Source: Arcuatula senhousia (Eukaryota; Mollusca; Bivalvia; Mytilida; Mytilidae). Taken from it: a DNA stretch of 64,000 nt. The DNA lies in the NCBI GenBank assembly GCA_963971305.1, contig OZ020303.1, positions 18,783,184 to 18,847,183 of the forward strand, in the 5' to 3' direction. Position numbers and translations under genes: made by a program. Positions 1 to 11,299 of this stretch are shown here, one piece after another. Numbering within the stretch: the first letter of the stretch is position 1; each line of letters opens with the position of its first letter. The notes beneath the pieces are model-generated. The model saw only the letters and a program-made list of their open reading frames with translations. It was not told where the DNA came from and ran no database searches.

Positions 1-1043
1 GGTTATTTATCAAAACTTTGCGTCCGTAGACCGTCAACCAGTCCGATTATAAGGGCCGTAAGTCCCTTTTACCGGTAGTGAAGTCTACGGTTCATACTGA
101 TGACAGTCAAACTTGATTTCATTTTTTATTAAAAAAATATTTCATTCTAATTTCTAAAAATGCCCGATTATTTTAAATATTTTTTTCTTTAAATAAAACT
201 GATTTTAACTATTTTCCGCATGCTAAAAAATTGCAATAAAAGCCACTTTGATAAAATTATTTTATTCAAGTTCTTAGTCATATGCTCACGTCACCAAAAC
301 AATATGGCCAAGTTTGTGACCCTATTTACACAAAGCGTGTTCACTAGTTGTTGAACCGCGATGAAACTAGACTGGGATTGTAAACAAACTCACTGCCACT
401 TGAGTGACTGGCCAGGTATGAACGGGATACGATGAGGCTGAATAAACAATTCATGCAATGGTAAGGCAAAATTGTCACGGTTTTTTTTAAGGTTAAAGTT
501 CGAAAACAGTCATAAGATTCTGATAAGCAACTCAAATTGAACTACCCTGAAATTTTTAAGATGACCAATTCATGAAGGTGCTCATTTAGCTAATATCTAC
601 GAAATATAAAAAAACCTCAGTTACTTCTTTATTGATTTCAAATGTTCAGCAAATGCATGACGCTCTACACGAAATTGCATTTAAAGACACTTCGTGTACG
701 GCAGTCCCCTAAATTATAAAATATTTCTTCAAAATTCAGACAATGACAACTTGAAAGGGGGCCTTGTTTTTTTTACTAAAAAATATTCTGGATCTGATTC
801 TTAATGAAAAAAATATTTTGGCAGCAAAGATGAAGTAAAAAATAATCTTAAGAATCTATGTCATATGAAATAATGCTAATATTTGAAAAAAAATAATTTG
901 CCGCGACACCTTTAGAAAATAAAAATAAAAACCCAAGGCACAAGGCCCACCCCTTCAACTTGATAATCGGACCCTTAATTACGGCTCTTGATAGCCCTTT
1001 CTTACTAATACTATCAAAGGAAATCAGATATATATAGATTATT
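1..1043. other. AT-rich intergenic or intronic sequence
   Basis: I see no gene, RNA gene or clear repeat here. Open frames are short and interrupted, and the composition is AT-rich with long A and T runs. Confidence 0.5.
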
Positions 1044-1151
1044 ACACAGGGTTTTCCATATCAAGTCGACTCCCATATTAGGTCGAGGCGAAAGCCGAGA
1101 CCTAATATGGGTCGAGGAATGATATAGGACCTGATATGGAAAACCCTGTGT
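1044..1151. repeat. Hairpin (MITE-like) element with ACACAGGG ends
   Basis: The two halves are near-complementary. The left half starts ACACAGGGTTTTCCATAT and the right half ends with its complement ATATGGAAAACCCTGTGT. An inner stem repeats CCCATATTAGGTCGAG against its complement around a GGCGAAAGCC loop. It has the size and form of a short palindromic MITE and no coding capacity. A similar design, with the same TCGAGG and ATATAGG words, recurs at 53861-53987, so the two are probably relatives. Confidence 0.7.
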
Positions 1152-1969
1152 CATAATTTTTTTTATTATACATTTTCAAATACAAATATACTATTTATAA
1201 ACTGTGACGTCAAAATTTAAAGTGAGACTCTAGACCTTGATATGCCATATTTGCCCACTTTTGTGCACGCGATGGTTTAATATGGCAAAAAATGTCCTTT
1301 GTCAAGATATGGCTTGTAAGTTTCCGTCTGTTACACACGGACAAATTTAAAGGTATCAAAGCTAAATGTATGATAAAAATAAATATAATCACTCAAAATT
1401 AAAATTTGATATATAAAACATGTTCAATAAACCTATAATTCAATAAACATAGAATTCAATAAACCAAGCATTCAACAGTTTACGAAAAATTGAGATAAAT
1501 ACAAAAGATTTCATCAGTCAAACCTTATTAATCTAAAAATAATTTAGATCGTATGTGTTTGAAAGATTTTAAGATATTGGAAATACATAATTAGAAAATA
1601 TAAAAAATGTCAGGTTGTAAAAGAGTCAATATGTGGAATTCATTCTAAAACCGTCCATTTGTAGGTTGGTGGAAATGATACTATAACGATGTTTTTGAAA
1701 ATATGAGAATATTTCCACAATGAAGATAAATTGATTGTTATACATATATTTTTACAAATACATTTATTATATATATAAAAAGTGTCATGTGGGATTAAGA
1801 TTGGGCGTCCCTTTGTCCTGCCAATTTGCTAATGCTGTAAAGCTGTATAACGAACTAATGAATTACATCTGTATACCTTTTCTCTTTCTCACCCAGAGAA
1901 AACGCGGGTACCGCGCCCTTATGGTTCAATCCGTCATTTGTATTATTTATTAATTAATTGGAAAGCTAT
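1152..1969. other. AT-rich sequence with no recognised feature
   Basis: I see nothing gene-like. The stretch is AT-rich with runs such as TATTTTTACAAATACATTTA near 1745. Confidence 0.45.
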
Positions 1970-2350
1970 TGCTTTACTCCGAAACAGTGTAAATTCAAAC
2001 ATCGCATGAAGATGAATATGAAAAGAGGGGCCTCATATAAACATGAAGTAAAGATGAAGTGAGTTGGGGACATATATAAGGCCATTTGGTGAAACTAGTA
2101 TTTGACAGCCACAAAAAAGTATGGAAAAAGTGGAGCAATTAAGCCACTATAGAAGATCATTTGGATTCTAAACGGAACATGCAGCAACGGTCTTAAACGT
2201 GTGAACCGAAGAACGTTGCACATTTCCTCCAACGGAGCGCCACTATGGTTTTCGGTTATGTTTTCTGTATTATGGCCTGACGATCCTAGCATGCCAGATG
2301 ACAGGATTTCCCTATCTAACCACTTGGATCTACGTACAAAGTCCCAATTC
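1970..2350 (-). repeat. Dispersed repeat family B, reversed diverged copy
   Basis: Read on the minus strand this follows the family B copies at 9105-9620 and 42425-42890: a TGGTTGAATGGG-like block, then a CCATAGTGG block, a gene-like GTTAAAGAACCCTGC block and a tail GAGTAAAGCAATA. Here the order is reversed (AGCTATTGCTTTACTCC near 1965, CCACTATGGTTTTCGGTTAT near 2240). It is noncoding, and the 86-codon frame through it (2095-2355) is only a by-product. The copy ends close to the left target duplication of the large foldback element. Confidence 0.6.
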
Positions 2351-2357
2351 ATCATCA

Positions 2358-2365
2358 GGGTACTG
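2358..2365. repeat. Left 8-bp target-site duplication of giant foldback element
   Basis: GGGTACTG here is repeated exactly at 14029-14036, immediately outside the two ends of the inverted-repeat element 2366-14028. Confidence 0.7.
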
Positions 2366-2733
2366 TAACAACCGTTATTGTAATAAAAACCGTTATTGTA
2401 ATAAATTTTGTTATATGAATTAAAAGTGGATTTTTTTATTTTACGTGAAGGAATTAATTGTAACTATGATATCATCACCAAAAATAATTTAATATTCAAC
2501 TAATTATGAAAAAAATTACATTTAAAAACAGTTTATTACAATAACAGTTGTTATCACAATAACGGTTGGCATGCTCAACCGTTATTGTAATAAACTTTTA
2601 TATATCGTAAAATTTAAATTTTTGAATAAATTTTACTTCTTAGTTGAAGTCAAAATATATTCATGATTGCTTAATACCGATATCAGTTGTTATTATTACT
2701 ATTATAACCAAAGGAATGACTTTGATTTTTTAT
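2366..2733. repeat. Unique terminal segment of left inverted arm
   Basis: This is the outermost part of the arm, outside the satellite array. It pairs with 13660-14028 read in reverse. It holds at least five copies of the ACCGTTATTGTAATAA word in both orientations and the palindromic GGTTGGCATGCTCAACC. Confidence 0.7.
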
Positions 2734-5473
2734 CACAATAACGGTTGACGACCGAAATCCTTATTATTAGAACAACCGTTTTGGTAATAACCTTTTTCAA
2801 TCAACCTTATTTCGGTTTTAAATCATCCAAAATGACTAATAATCGCGGAAAATTGGTATTTCAGTCATTTAAAACAGTTATTTTTTTTATATTTTCGAAC
2901 TATTTTCAGAAATTAACATTTTTTCTAACAATTTTGGCTAAGTGTCCAATACATTCTGAAAATAGGAATATATTGTCTGAAATGGATATAGATGATCAAC
3001 TAGTACTTGAATATACTAATTGATTCAAATTCAAGTCATTTTTGGTCACTTCTGAACAAAATATGTCTTTGAAGGTTTTATTACAATAACGGTTGACGAC
3101 CAAAATCCTTATTGTAACAACAACCGTTATGGTAATAAACTGTTTAAATCACTCTTATTTCGTCTTCAAAACATCCTAAATGACTTATAGTCACGGAAAA
3201 TCGGCATTTCAGTCTATTTAAACAGTTCTCCTTTATTTTTGAACTAATTTCAGAAATTAAGATTTTTTCTTACAATTTTGGCTAAGTGTCCAATACATTC
3301 TGAAAATAGGAATATATTGTCTGAAATGGATATAGATGATCTACTAGTACTTGAATATACTAATTGATTCAGATTCAAGTCATTTTGAGTCACTTCTGAA
3401 CAAAATATGTCTTTGAAGGTTTTATTACAATAACGGTTGACGACCAAAATCCTTATTGTAACAACAACCGTTATGGTAATAAACTTTTTCAATCAATATT
3501 ATTTCGTATTTTAAATATTAAAAAATGACTAATAGTCGCGGAAAATTGGTATTTCAGTCATTTTAAACAGTTTTTTCTTTATTATCGAACAAATTTCAGA
3601 AATTAAGATTTTCTTACAATTTTGGCTTAGTGTCCCATACATTCTGAAAATATGAATATATTGTCTAAAATGGATATAGATGATCTACTAGTACTTGAAT
3701 ATACTAATTGATTCAAATTCAAGTCATTTTGAGTCACTTCTAAACAAAATATGTCTTTGAAGGTTTTATTACAATAACGGTTGGCGACCAAAATCCTTAT
3801 TGTAACAACAACCGTTATGGTAATAAACTTTTTAAATCAATCTTATTTCGTCTTCAAAACATCCTACATGACTTATAGTCACGGAAAATCGGCATTTCAG
3901 TCTTTTTAAACAGTTTTCCTTTATTTTTGAACTAATTTCAGAAATTAAGATTTTTTCTTACAATTTTGGCTAAGTGTCCAATACATTCTGAAAATAGGAA
4001 TATATTGTCTGAAATGGATATAGATGATCTACTAGTACTTGAATATACTAATTGATTCAGATTCAAGTCATTTTGAGTCACTTCTGAACAAAATATGTCT
4101 TTGAAGGTTTTATTACAATAACGGTTGACGACCAAAATCCTTATTGTAACAACAACCGTTATGGTAATAAACTTTTTCAATCAATATTATTTCGTATTTT
4201 AAATATTAAAAAATGACTAATAGTCGCGGAAAATTGGTATTTCAGTCATTTTAAACAGTTTTTTCTTTATTATCGAACAAATTTCAGAAATTAAGATTTT
4301 CTTACAATTTTGGCTTAGTGTCCCATACATTCTGAAAATATGAATATATTGTCTAAAATGGATATAGATGATCTACTAGTACTTGAATATACTAATTGAT
4401 TCAAATTCAAGTCATTTTGAGTCACTTCTAAACAAAATATGTCTTTGAAGGTTTTATTACAATAACGGTTGACGACCAAAATCCTTATTGTAACAACAAC
4501 CGTTATGGTAATAAACTTTTTAAATCAATCTTATTTCGTCTTCAAAACATCCTACATGACTTATAGTCACGGAAAATCGGCATTTCAGTCTTTTTAAACA
4601 GTTTTCCTTTATTTTTGAACTAATTTCAGAAATTAAGATTTTTTCTTACAATTTTGGCTAAGTGTCCAATACATTCTGAAAATAGGAATATATTGTCTGA
4701 AATGGATGTACATGATCTACTAGTACTTGAATATACTAGTTGATTCAGATTCAAGTCATTTTGAGTCACTTCTGAACAAAATATGTCTTTGAAGGTTTTA
4801 TTACAATAACGGTTGACGACCAAAATCCTTATTGTAACAACAACCGTTATGGTAATAAACTTTTTCAATCAATATTATTTCGTATTTTAAATATTCAAAA
4901 ATGACTAATAGTCGCGGAAAATTGGTATTTCAGTCATTTTAAACAGTTTTTTCTTTATTATCGAACAAATTTCAGAAATTAAGATTTTCTTACAGTTTTG
5001 GCGAAGTGTCCCATATATTCTGAAAATATGAATATATTGTCTGAAATGGATATAGACGATCTAGTAGTATTTGAATATACTAATTGATTCAAATTCAAGT
5101 CATTTTGAGTAACTTCTGAACAAAATATGTCTTTGAAGGTTTTATTACAATAACGGTTGACGACCAAAATCCTTATTGTAACAACAACCGTTATGGTAAT
5201 AAACTTTTTAAATCAATCTTATTTCGTCTTCAAAACATCCTACATGACTTATAGTCACGGAAAATCGGCATTTCAGTCTTTTTAAACAGTTTTCCTTTAT
5301 TTTTTAACTAATTTCAGAAATTAAGATTTTTTCTTACAATTTTGGCTAAGTGTCCAATACATTCTGAAAATAGGAATATATTGTCTGAAATGGATATACA
5401 TGATCTACTAGTACTTGAATATACTAATTGATTCAGATTCAAGTCATTTTGAGTCACTTCTGAACAAAATATG
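2734..5473. repeat. 344-bp satellite array, left arm, with 688-bp higher-order period
   Basis: About eight monomers begin near 2735, 3078, 3421, 3766, 4109, 4453, 4797 and 5141. Each holds an inverted core: TTATTACAATAACGGTTG, a 20-odd-bp spacer, then CAACCGTTATGGTAATAA. Alternating monomers are the more similar ones. Open-frame by-products recur exactly 688 bp apart (3250, 3938, 4626), so the array has a dimeric higher-order unit. The 62-80 codon frames in it repeat because the DNA repeats; they are not genes. Confidence 0.85.
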
Positions 5474-6110
5474 GCTTAATTCAGATGATTTCTTCATTTA
5501 TATTTTTTATTTATAAAGGGGTAATACCTGTTAAGCTTGACCTAGGCAAACTGAAGACGGCCATCCCCCCTAAAAAAAAAACAAAAACAAAAAAACAAAC
5601 AAACTAAACAAACAAACCCGACTTTTATTTAACAAAGGAAAGAGACAGCATTCTGATTTTGGTCTGTTGTCTTCATTTTTCTTCCAGTATCCTATTCTTC
5701 TTAAAAAAAAAACATCCATTATGAAATTTTTGACCGTCTTCAGTTTTTCAGTGTTTATCCATAGCCGGTAATATCCCAAGTTAATGTTTTAACATTTACG
5801 CCTAGACCTTTTATATTTAACAAAACAAGCTATTATTATACGCTTAACCAAACTGCAAATGTAGATAAAAACGTGTTGTTTAATTCTAATTACATGTTCA
5901 TTTAATGAGGTTATTTGTCAAGAAATGTTTTTAAAGACTTCATAGTTTCTCAAATAATGAGCTACCAGATTAAATCTACACTAAATGTTAGTAAGGTTAC
6001 GGGTTTGCAGCAGAAAGAAGTGCTAGAAAGGATTCCTGATCTTCAATTTTATTTTAAAGAAAAGTGCATTCTCTTTACTCTGTTTTAAATGACAAACTCT
6101 TTATTTTATA
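5474..6110. other. Foldback interior, left part
   Basis: AT-rich, with an A/C-rich simple tract near 5572-5615. I see no gene. Confidence 0.4.
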
Positions 6111-6114
6111 ATCA

Positions 6115-6680
6115 ATAAAAGTTTAGCCGAGTGCAGCATGATACGACCGCAACATGTCGAGCTCTGTACGTTTTAGGCCCAATATGAATAATCAGTTGCT
6201 TTGGACACATGCAGCCCATCCACATTTCACAAGGAATTCATTTTTTTTTAAACAGACAAAAATAAATTACAATTACAAAAATATTACCTCACTTGGTCCC
6301 TAATTGAGGACATCTGTTCCCTTTCATTTTTGCCCCTTTTGGTCCCTAGCGGCAATTTAGGGAGGGGAGTGTCACAAAATTAAGCCTCAATTTTGTAAAC
6401 TCACTACTTGACAAGAAATCCGACAATACATACAAAAAGTCTTGATTTTAGCCCTTTTAGTCCCCTAATTTTATAAAGGAAAAAGGGGAGGTGGCAATAA
6501 TGAATCCTCCATTTTGTATAGACTACTTGACAAGACTTAACATGCAAAAAAAATCAAAATCCAAACCGGACCAGAAAAAAATGCATTTTTTGTCCCTTTT
6601 CCGGTCCCTTACTTCTAAATGAAAAAAAAGGAGACCCTAAAATCAAAATTGAACAGATTTTCCGTTACATTGTATACACA
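6115..6680 (+). repeat. Dispersed core segment (family G), copy 1
   Basis: It begins around GCCGAGTGCAGCATGATAC, continues with CGCAACATGTCGAG and TTTGGACACATGCAGCCCAT, then CACATTTCACAAGGAATTC. After that come several blocks alternating CCCCTTTTGGTCCCTA-like text with AGGGGAG tracts. The same order of blocks occurs at 50340-51060, inside the second foldback element. No open frame spans it. Confidence 0.65.
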
Positions 6681-7774
6681 TTTATTGCTTAATGAAGACA
6701 GTTAGCATTTTCAAATTGATTCCTTTATAAAAGATTATAGGTTGTGGAATAAGTGAACGTGACATTCCGCATAGCATTAAGAAGCGACCATTACAAATAA
6801 ACATATGAAAAACAACCGACAGACTTAAACGAGATCAGTTGACAGTGCCCGCTGTTTGCCTTTGGCCCAAGCTTAAACTACATCCATAGCATTAAAATCC
6901 AGTCCTACAGTTGTCAAAGACAGACTGTTCTCTTAATCAAGGAACAAAACACATAAAATGACAAGATCATACACAAGATTTCACCTACCTATAACAAATT
7001 TGAATACTGACAATATCAGAAAGGGTCCGGCTGCAAATAATAAGTTTTCAAAATTATTCAACACGGACTTTCAATGTGCAAATTGTGACATGCTGCATAG
7101 CTGTACAAAAAGGTACTGTTCTGTCAAGAGTTTTTGAGTTTCAGTGTAAAAAAAAAATCCAAAGTTTAATTTTCCCCTTCCCCCTTAAAAATCCACCAAG
7201 TACCACTAAATTTTAAATTGGCACATATTTTTATTCAGTAGAGCAATTGGATATAATTTCAGAACTGTGCTATTGTTAATAGTTTTTGTTTTTTGTTTTA
7301 GTGGTAATTTGTTGACCCAGAGACGGACAAAACGAAAGCTAAGGGGCGTCTGCATATGTGTTGCGGGCCGTTAAAATTAACTCAATAAATATGAAATCGA
7401 TAAACGTCCATTTCAAAGACGAAAGACAAGATCGTGCCGTTAAGAAACTCTTTAGAGGAATGCTAATACAATGTATGTAGAAGAAAAACGTCATCCTTTA
7501 AATGTATAGCATAGCGCTAGCAAGTGAATTATATGATAACTCATATTTTTGGTTCCTTTTAAATATTATATTTCTTAAAATGTTAAAATGCGAGGAAAGA
7601 AGATGCAAATGATTTCAAAATTAACGAACACTCTCGTGTCCCATCTCGGGCACCGAAGAATATTTCAAGTATTTTATGTTTCAGTAAAAAGGCGAAACAT
7701 ACATGAAGTATATACACTTAAAATATGATAAAATGAGCGTAAAATGCTGATGAAGTCATGTGAATGGGTAGAAT
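6681..7774. other. Foldback interior without recognised feature
   Basis: I see no open frame of note, RNA gene or clear repeat in this stretch. Confidence 0.4.
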
Positions 7775-7900
7775 AGGACAATTTAGCCCCCTGCATGGCG
7801 ATTATAGGGCCCTACTCTTATCGATACATGCAGCAGATTTTTTAAACGTGCGAGGAACATAACAGTTTTGCCAACAAGGTGCACCAATATAACCGTGTAA
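7775..7900 (-). repeat. Dispersed repeat family B, short reversed fragment
   Basis: The order GGGCCCTACTCTTATCGATA, CATGCAGCAG, AACGTGCGAGGAACAT and ACAAGGTGCACC is the minus-strand reading of the middle of family B. The fragment is truncated. Confidence 0.5.
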
Positions 7901-7938
7901 GGTTTTTTTTGGCGGGAGCTAAATTTCGCAGATCTCTT

Positions 7939-8900
7939 AACAAGAGGCTCCCAGGAGCCTGAATCGCTCACCTGACATATGTGCCTGAAGTTAAGGTTTT
8001 TAGGCAAAATCTATTTGAAATTAAAAGGGTCATAAGTTAAATAAGGCGGTCATCTGAAAATATGGTAGATCTTAAGGTGCTGATTTCTTTTGTTCTCAAT
8101 CAAAATTCAAAAATATGTCGCCCTTTTTGAGTTATTAGCAAAAAAAATGCAGTTTAACCCAATGTTTTATTTTTAGCCACAGCGGCCATGTTTTACAACC
8201 AATCGAAAATCCCAACATCTGTTCTATACGCCTAATGCTAATAAACAACAATACCAAGTTTGGTTCCAATAGGACTTAAAGTGTCAGAGGAGTTAACGTT
8301 TTCAATGTAATGAGGAAATGCTTTTTAAATGCTCAATTTTGACGTTCTAAGGGCAATAACTCCTAAAAGGAAAGGTCCTACAACGTTGACCCTATTACAT
8401 ATTTTGTAGATCTTGATGTGCCTAACAACATGAACAATATGATATTTAAATTTCTCAAATGTCTTGTATAGTTTTCAAGAAATTGAGCTAAACAGGTGCA
8501 AAATTTGTAAAAAAATCCACAAAAAGGGCAATAACTCCTACATTGGTTGTTGGATCTTCCTGAAAATTTCCGATCGGGTAGATCTTGAGGTGCTGAACAC
8601 TTTTACCATAGACAAAATTTTGATATATGTAACCGTTTTCAAGTTATTAGCAAAAAACTGCAATTCATCCCTATGTTCTATCTTTAGCCATGGCGGCCAT
8701 TTTTTTCGACGAATCCAAAATCCCCTCACTAGTTTTATACTACCTATGCCAATAAACAACTGTGCAAAATTTAAAAGCCATTGGACTTATGGTGTTAGAG
8801 GAGAGGAGTTAACGTTTGAAAAATGTTAACGACGACGGACGACGACGAACGCCAAGTGATGGCAATAGCTGACATGGACCTTCGGTCCAGGTGAGCCAAA
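7939..8900 (-). mobile_element. Hairpin-ended tandem-cored element, family A, copy 1 (reversed)
   Basis: It starts with the reversed family A 3' end (AACAAGAGGCTCCCAGGAGC) and ends with the reversed 5' hairpin (GACCTTCGGTCCAGGTGAGC) next to a GACGACGGACGACGACG tract. The interior contains AGGAGTTATTGCCC-type and AGATCTTGAGGTGCTGA-type blocks repeated at about 160-220 bp. It has no coding capacity; the frames over 8464-8829 and 8538-8759 are by-products. It sits inside the large foldback element. Confidence 0.7.
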
Positions 8901-9104
8901 AATGGATTTTTTTTCGCGGAATTCAATTTTAGCGATTACTTATATTCGAGTATGATTGTACAAATACTTATCATGCAAACCACTACAGGAAAAATTAGAT
9001 ACCGGCAAAAAAAAAAACACTTTGAAAGTTCTGATGTGCTCGATGAAATAAAAACCCTGCAAAAAAGTTCCACAAAATTAAAGACTACATATGTGCATTA
9101 CAGG
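8901..9104. other. Short spacer between family A and family B copies
   Basis: AT-rich, with nothing recognised. Confidence 0.4.
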
Positions 9105-9620
9105 GGTTTGGGTTCTTTGCTTAGCAACCATGTGGGTTCCGGGTGGCGAAAAAGCCCGCAGCAGCGCTAAGCTGATAGTTAAAAGTCCACTAAAGAGCGC
9201 TCAGAAACCTGACATCGGGTCAGGCCGCTTTGCCCATAAAGCGACTGTGATGTGTGCCCCAGGTGGTTGAATGGGGGAGCCCCGACATCGAAAGATGCAA
9301 GTCGTCAGGCGATAATGCGGAAAACCTGACCGCAAACCATAGTGGTGCACCGTGTTGGGAAAAATGTCACGTTCCTTGCACGTTAAAGAACCCTGCTGCA
9401 GGTCTCGGAAAGAGTAGGACCCGTAGGATCCCCATGCAGGAGGCTAAATTTCTCGTCCCTACCCATCACTCCTTTTCCTAGTGGCAGTCAAAACGGCCTT
9501 GTGTCCCATTTCCCCCACTTCATGATCATTTCATGTTCATTGTTTCAGCACTTTCCTGTTCATCTCCCGGATATAGCCAAAATCGCGCTGCTTGAGAGTA
9601 AAGCAATAACTAACTTACTT
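9105..9620 (+). repeat. Dispersed repeat family B, best full copy
   Basis: Block order: GGGTTCCGGGTGGCGAAAAA, AAAGTCCACTAAAGAGCGCT, CAGGTGGTTGAATGGGGGAG, ACCATAGTGGTGCACC, AAAGAACCCTGCTGCAGGTC, CACTTCATGATCATTTCATG, and a tail of AGAGTAAAGCAATAACTAAC. Pieces of the same order occur at 1970-2350, 7775-7900, 20500-20690, 21295-21395, 42425-42890, 46370-46790, 62995-63150 and 63285-63640. It looks noncoding. I see no target duplication or terminal repeat, and I cannot assign a class. Confidence 0.65.
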
Positions 9621-11299
9621 TTGCTTAGCATCTAGTAATCAAGAGTCTCACTGGAGTCTGGATCAATCACCCCTCCTCATTAAGCTGTAAAAGGCATCTT
9701 CTTTAAAGGTTCGTCTGACTACTTCGACCAAATGGAAACTTAGGTAACCTCAGTAGGTGCCCACTGGCCAATTATCTATGCTCATCATATTCATATAGTG
9801 TTTTACTTTTAAAACTAGCTAGCTTAGATTTTAGGTACAGGTGATCTAAAATAGCTTAATGCTGCATTCTTATACCTTAAGAATTAGACACAGTCATGTG
9901 TGAATGACGCAATGGAAGGGAGGGGTTTGGCCGGTATGTCTTCCTTGTTTTGTCTTTTCTCATGGACATTTGAGTTTGATCCCCAAAGTTCGGTTATTTT
10001 GTTATAACCTCAATTTAATTATGGGAAAGTTGAGTTCAAGGTAATACTTTGGTGCCGATCGTAGTCATTATGTGCACATTATGTCAATTTAATATGCATA
10101 GAATAAAGGCGATGTTAATTAACGATTGCTTAATGAAACAACATCTAAAGATAAGTAAATCATAAGAATGATTTTTGTGTCATTGAGTCTGAGTATTTAA
10201 GTAAGAATAAGGAATTAAGTAGGGTTGCATTTAATTTCATATCCCTTCTCCGTTCTTATGAATGAAAAAAATATTAGGGAAAGACCATACAGTCAATTTC
10301 AATGTGAAAACTTTTAGCTTAACTTAAAAGATGGTCCTTTCTGATTGGAAGTGACTTAATAAAAGTTCTGTTTCACGCATAAAACAAATTAATATGTCCG
10401 CTAGTTGACCTACGTGTAGATGCTCAAAATTGCTATACATCATTTGGTAATATAAGATAAATAAAGGCATTATGCAAATATAAGAACTCTTTATAATGAT
10501 AATTTTAATGAATTTCTAATTATTTTTTTTCTGAATTTTATATTCCATCTGGTGGCCATCTTGAAAATGGTCGCCATTTTGACTTTTCAAATGGGACCAT
10601 AAATAGCTGATATTGATTAGTATGCTTTTTACCACCAATATGCCTTATTTCATGCTTTTACTATATTTTTTTTTTCCATTTGTTTCACAAATCGACTGGA
10701 CTATAAGCTACAGATGGGTTCGCACAAAAACTATGCGAAAGTAAACATAAAGTTAACTGTTCGAGTGCTCTCCATGTCTACTCATGTCTAGTATAGCAGA
10801 CATTCACGTTAACTTGCGTTTACTCATGACTGGTCAAAGATTTGCGACAGCTTTTTTTTAATTGTAATAACCAGACGCAAAGTCGAGACCGCTTTTACCA
10901 GACCAGACATTTCAACAGGTCTGCTCAAACCGGACAAATCTGTTTAATAAAAAAAACTTAATTGCATTAAAAAAGCAATATCGACGACAGCTTGGGTGGT
11001 AGAACATGAACTTTGTACTGTTTAAGCTTTAGCATCAGTTTAAAAAGCAGACTTGTCACGAAGTTAACTTGACCAGATCTGTCATAAGAACGAGACAGCT
11101 CTTAAAAGCAGACCTGTAATTTTGACTGCTTTACTTGGAAGTTAACTTGCGACCAGTCGTGCGTCTGTTCAAGCCGTAGCATATTCAGTTACAAATGAAC
11201 TTGAAGTTAACAAGTATAGTACAAGTGAATCATCTTTATCCATTTTACATCATTTCGTCATCCTTCTAAGATGTATTCCAAACTTTGCAAAAATGCAAG
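9621..11299. other. Foldback interior, right part
   Basis: I see no gene. Around 10740-11215 there are five GTTAAC palindromes in similar context (AAAGTTAACTG, ACGTTAACTTG, GAAGTTAACTT twice, GAAGTTAACAA). These may mark a palindrome-rich insertion. Confidence 0.4.

Noticed and set aside
3250..5167. Repeated 62-80 codon frames (KKFITITVVVTIRILVVNRY type) on the minus strand
   Set aside because: They recur because the satellite DNA recurs at 688 bp. They have no start context, domain or conservation beyond the DNA repeat.
7939..8900. Helitron identity for family A
   Set aside because: One reversed end reads GAGCTAA after a hairpin, which resembles a CTRR terminus, but the other end does not start with TC and no A-T target preference is evident, so I left the class open.
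9254..9481. 75-codon frame in family B as a conserved peptide
   Set aside because: Other copies of family B have stops and indels in the corresponding frame.
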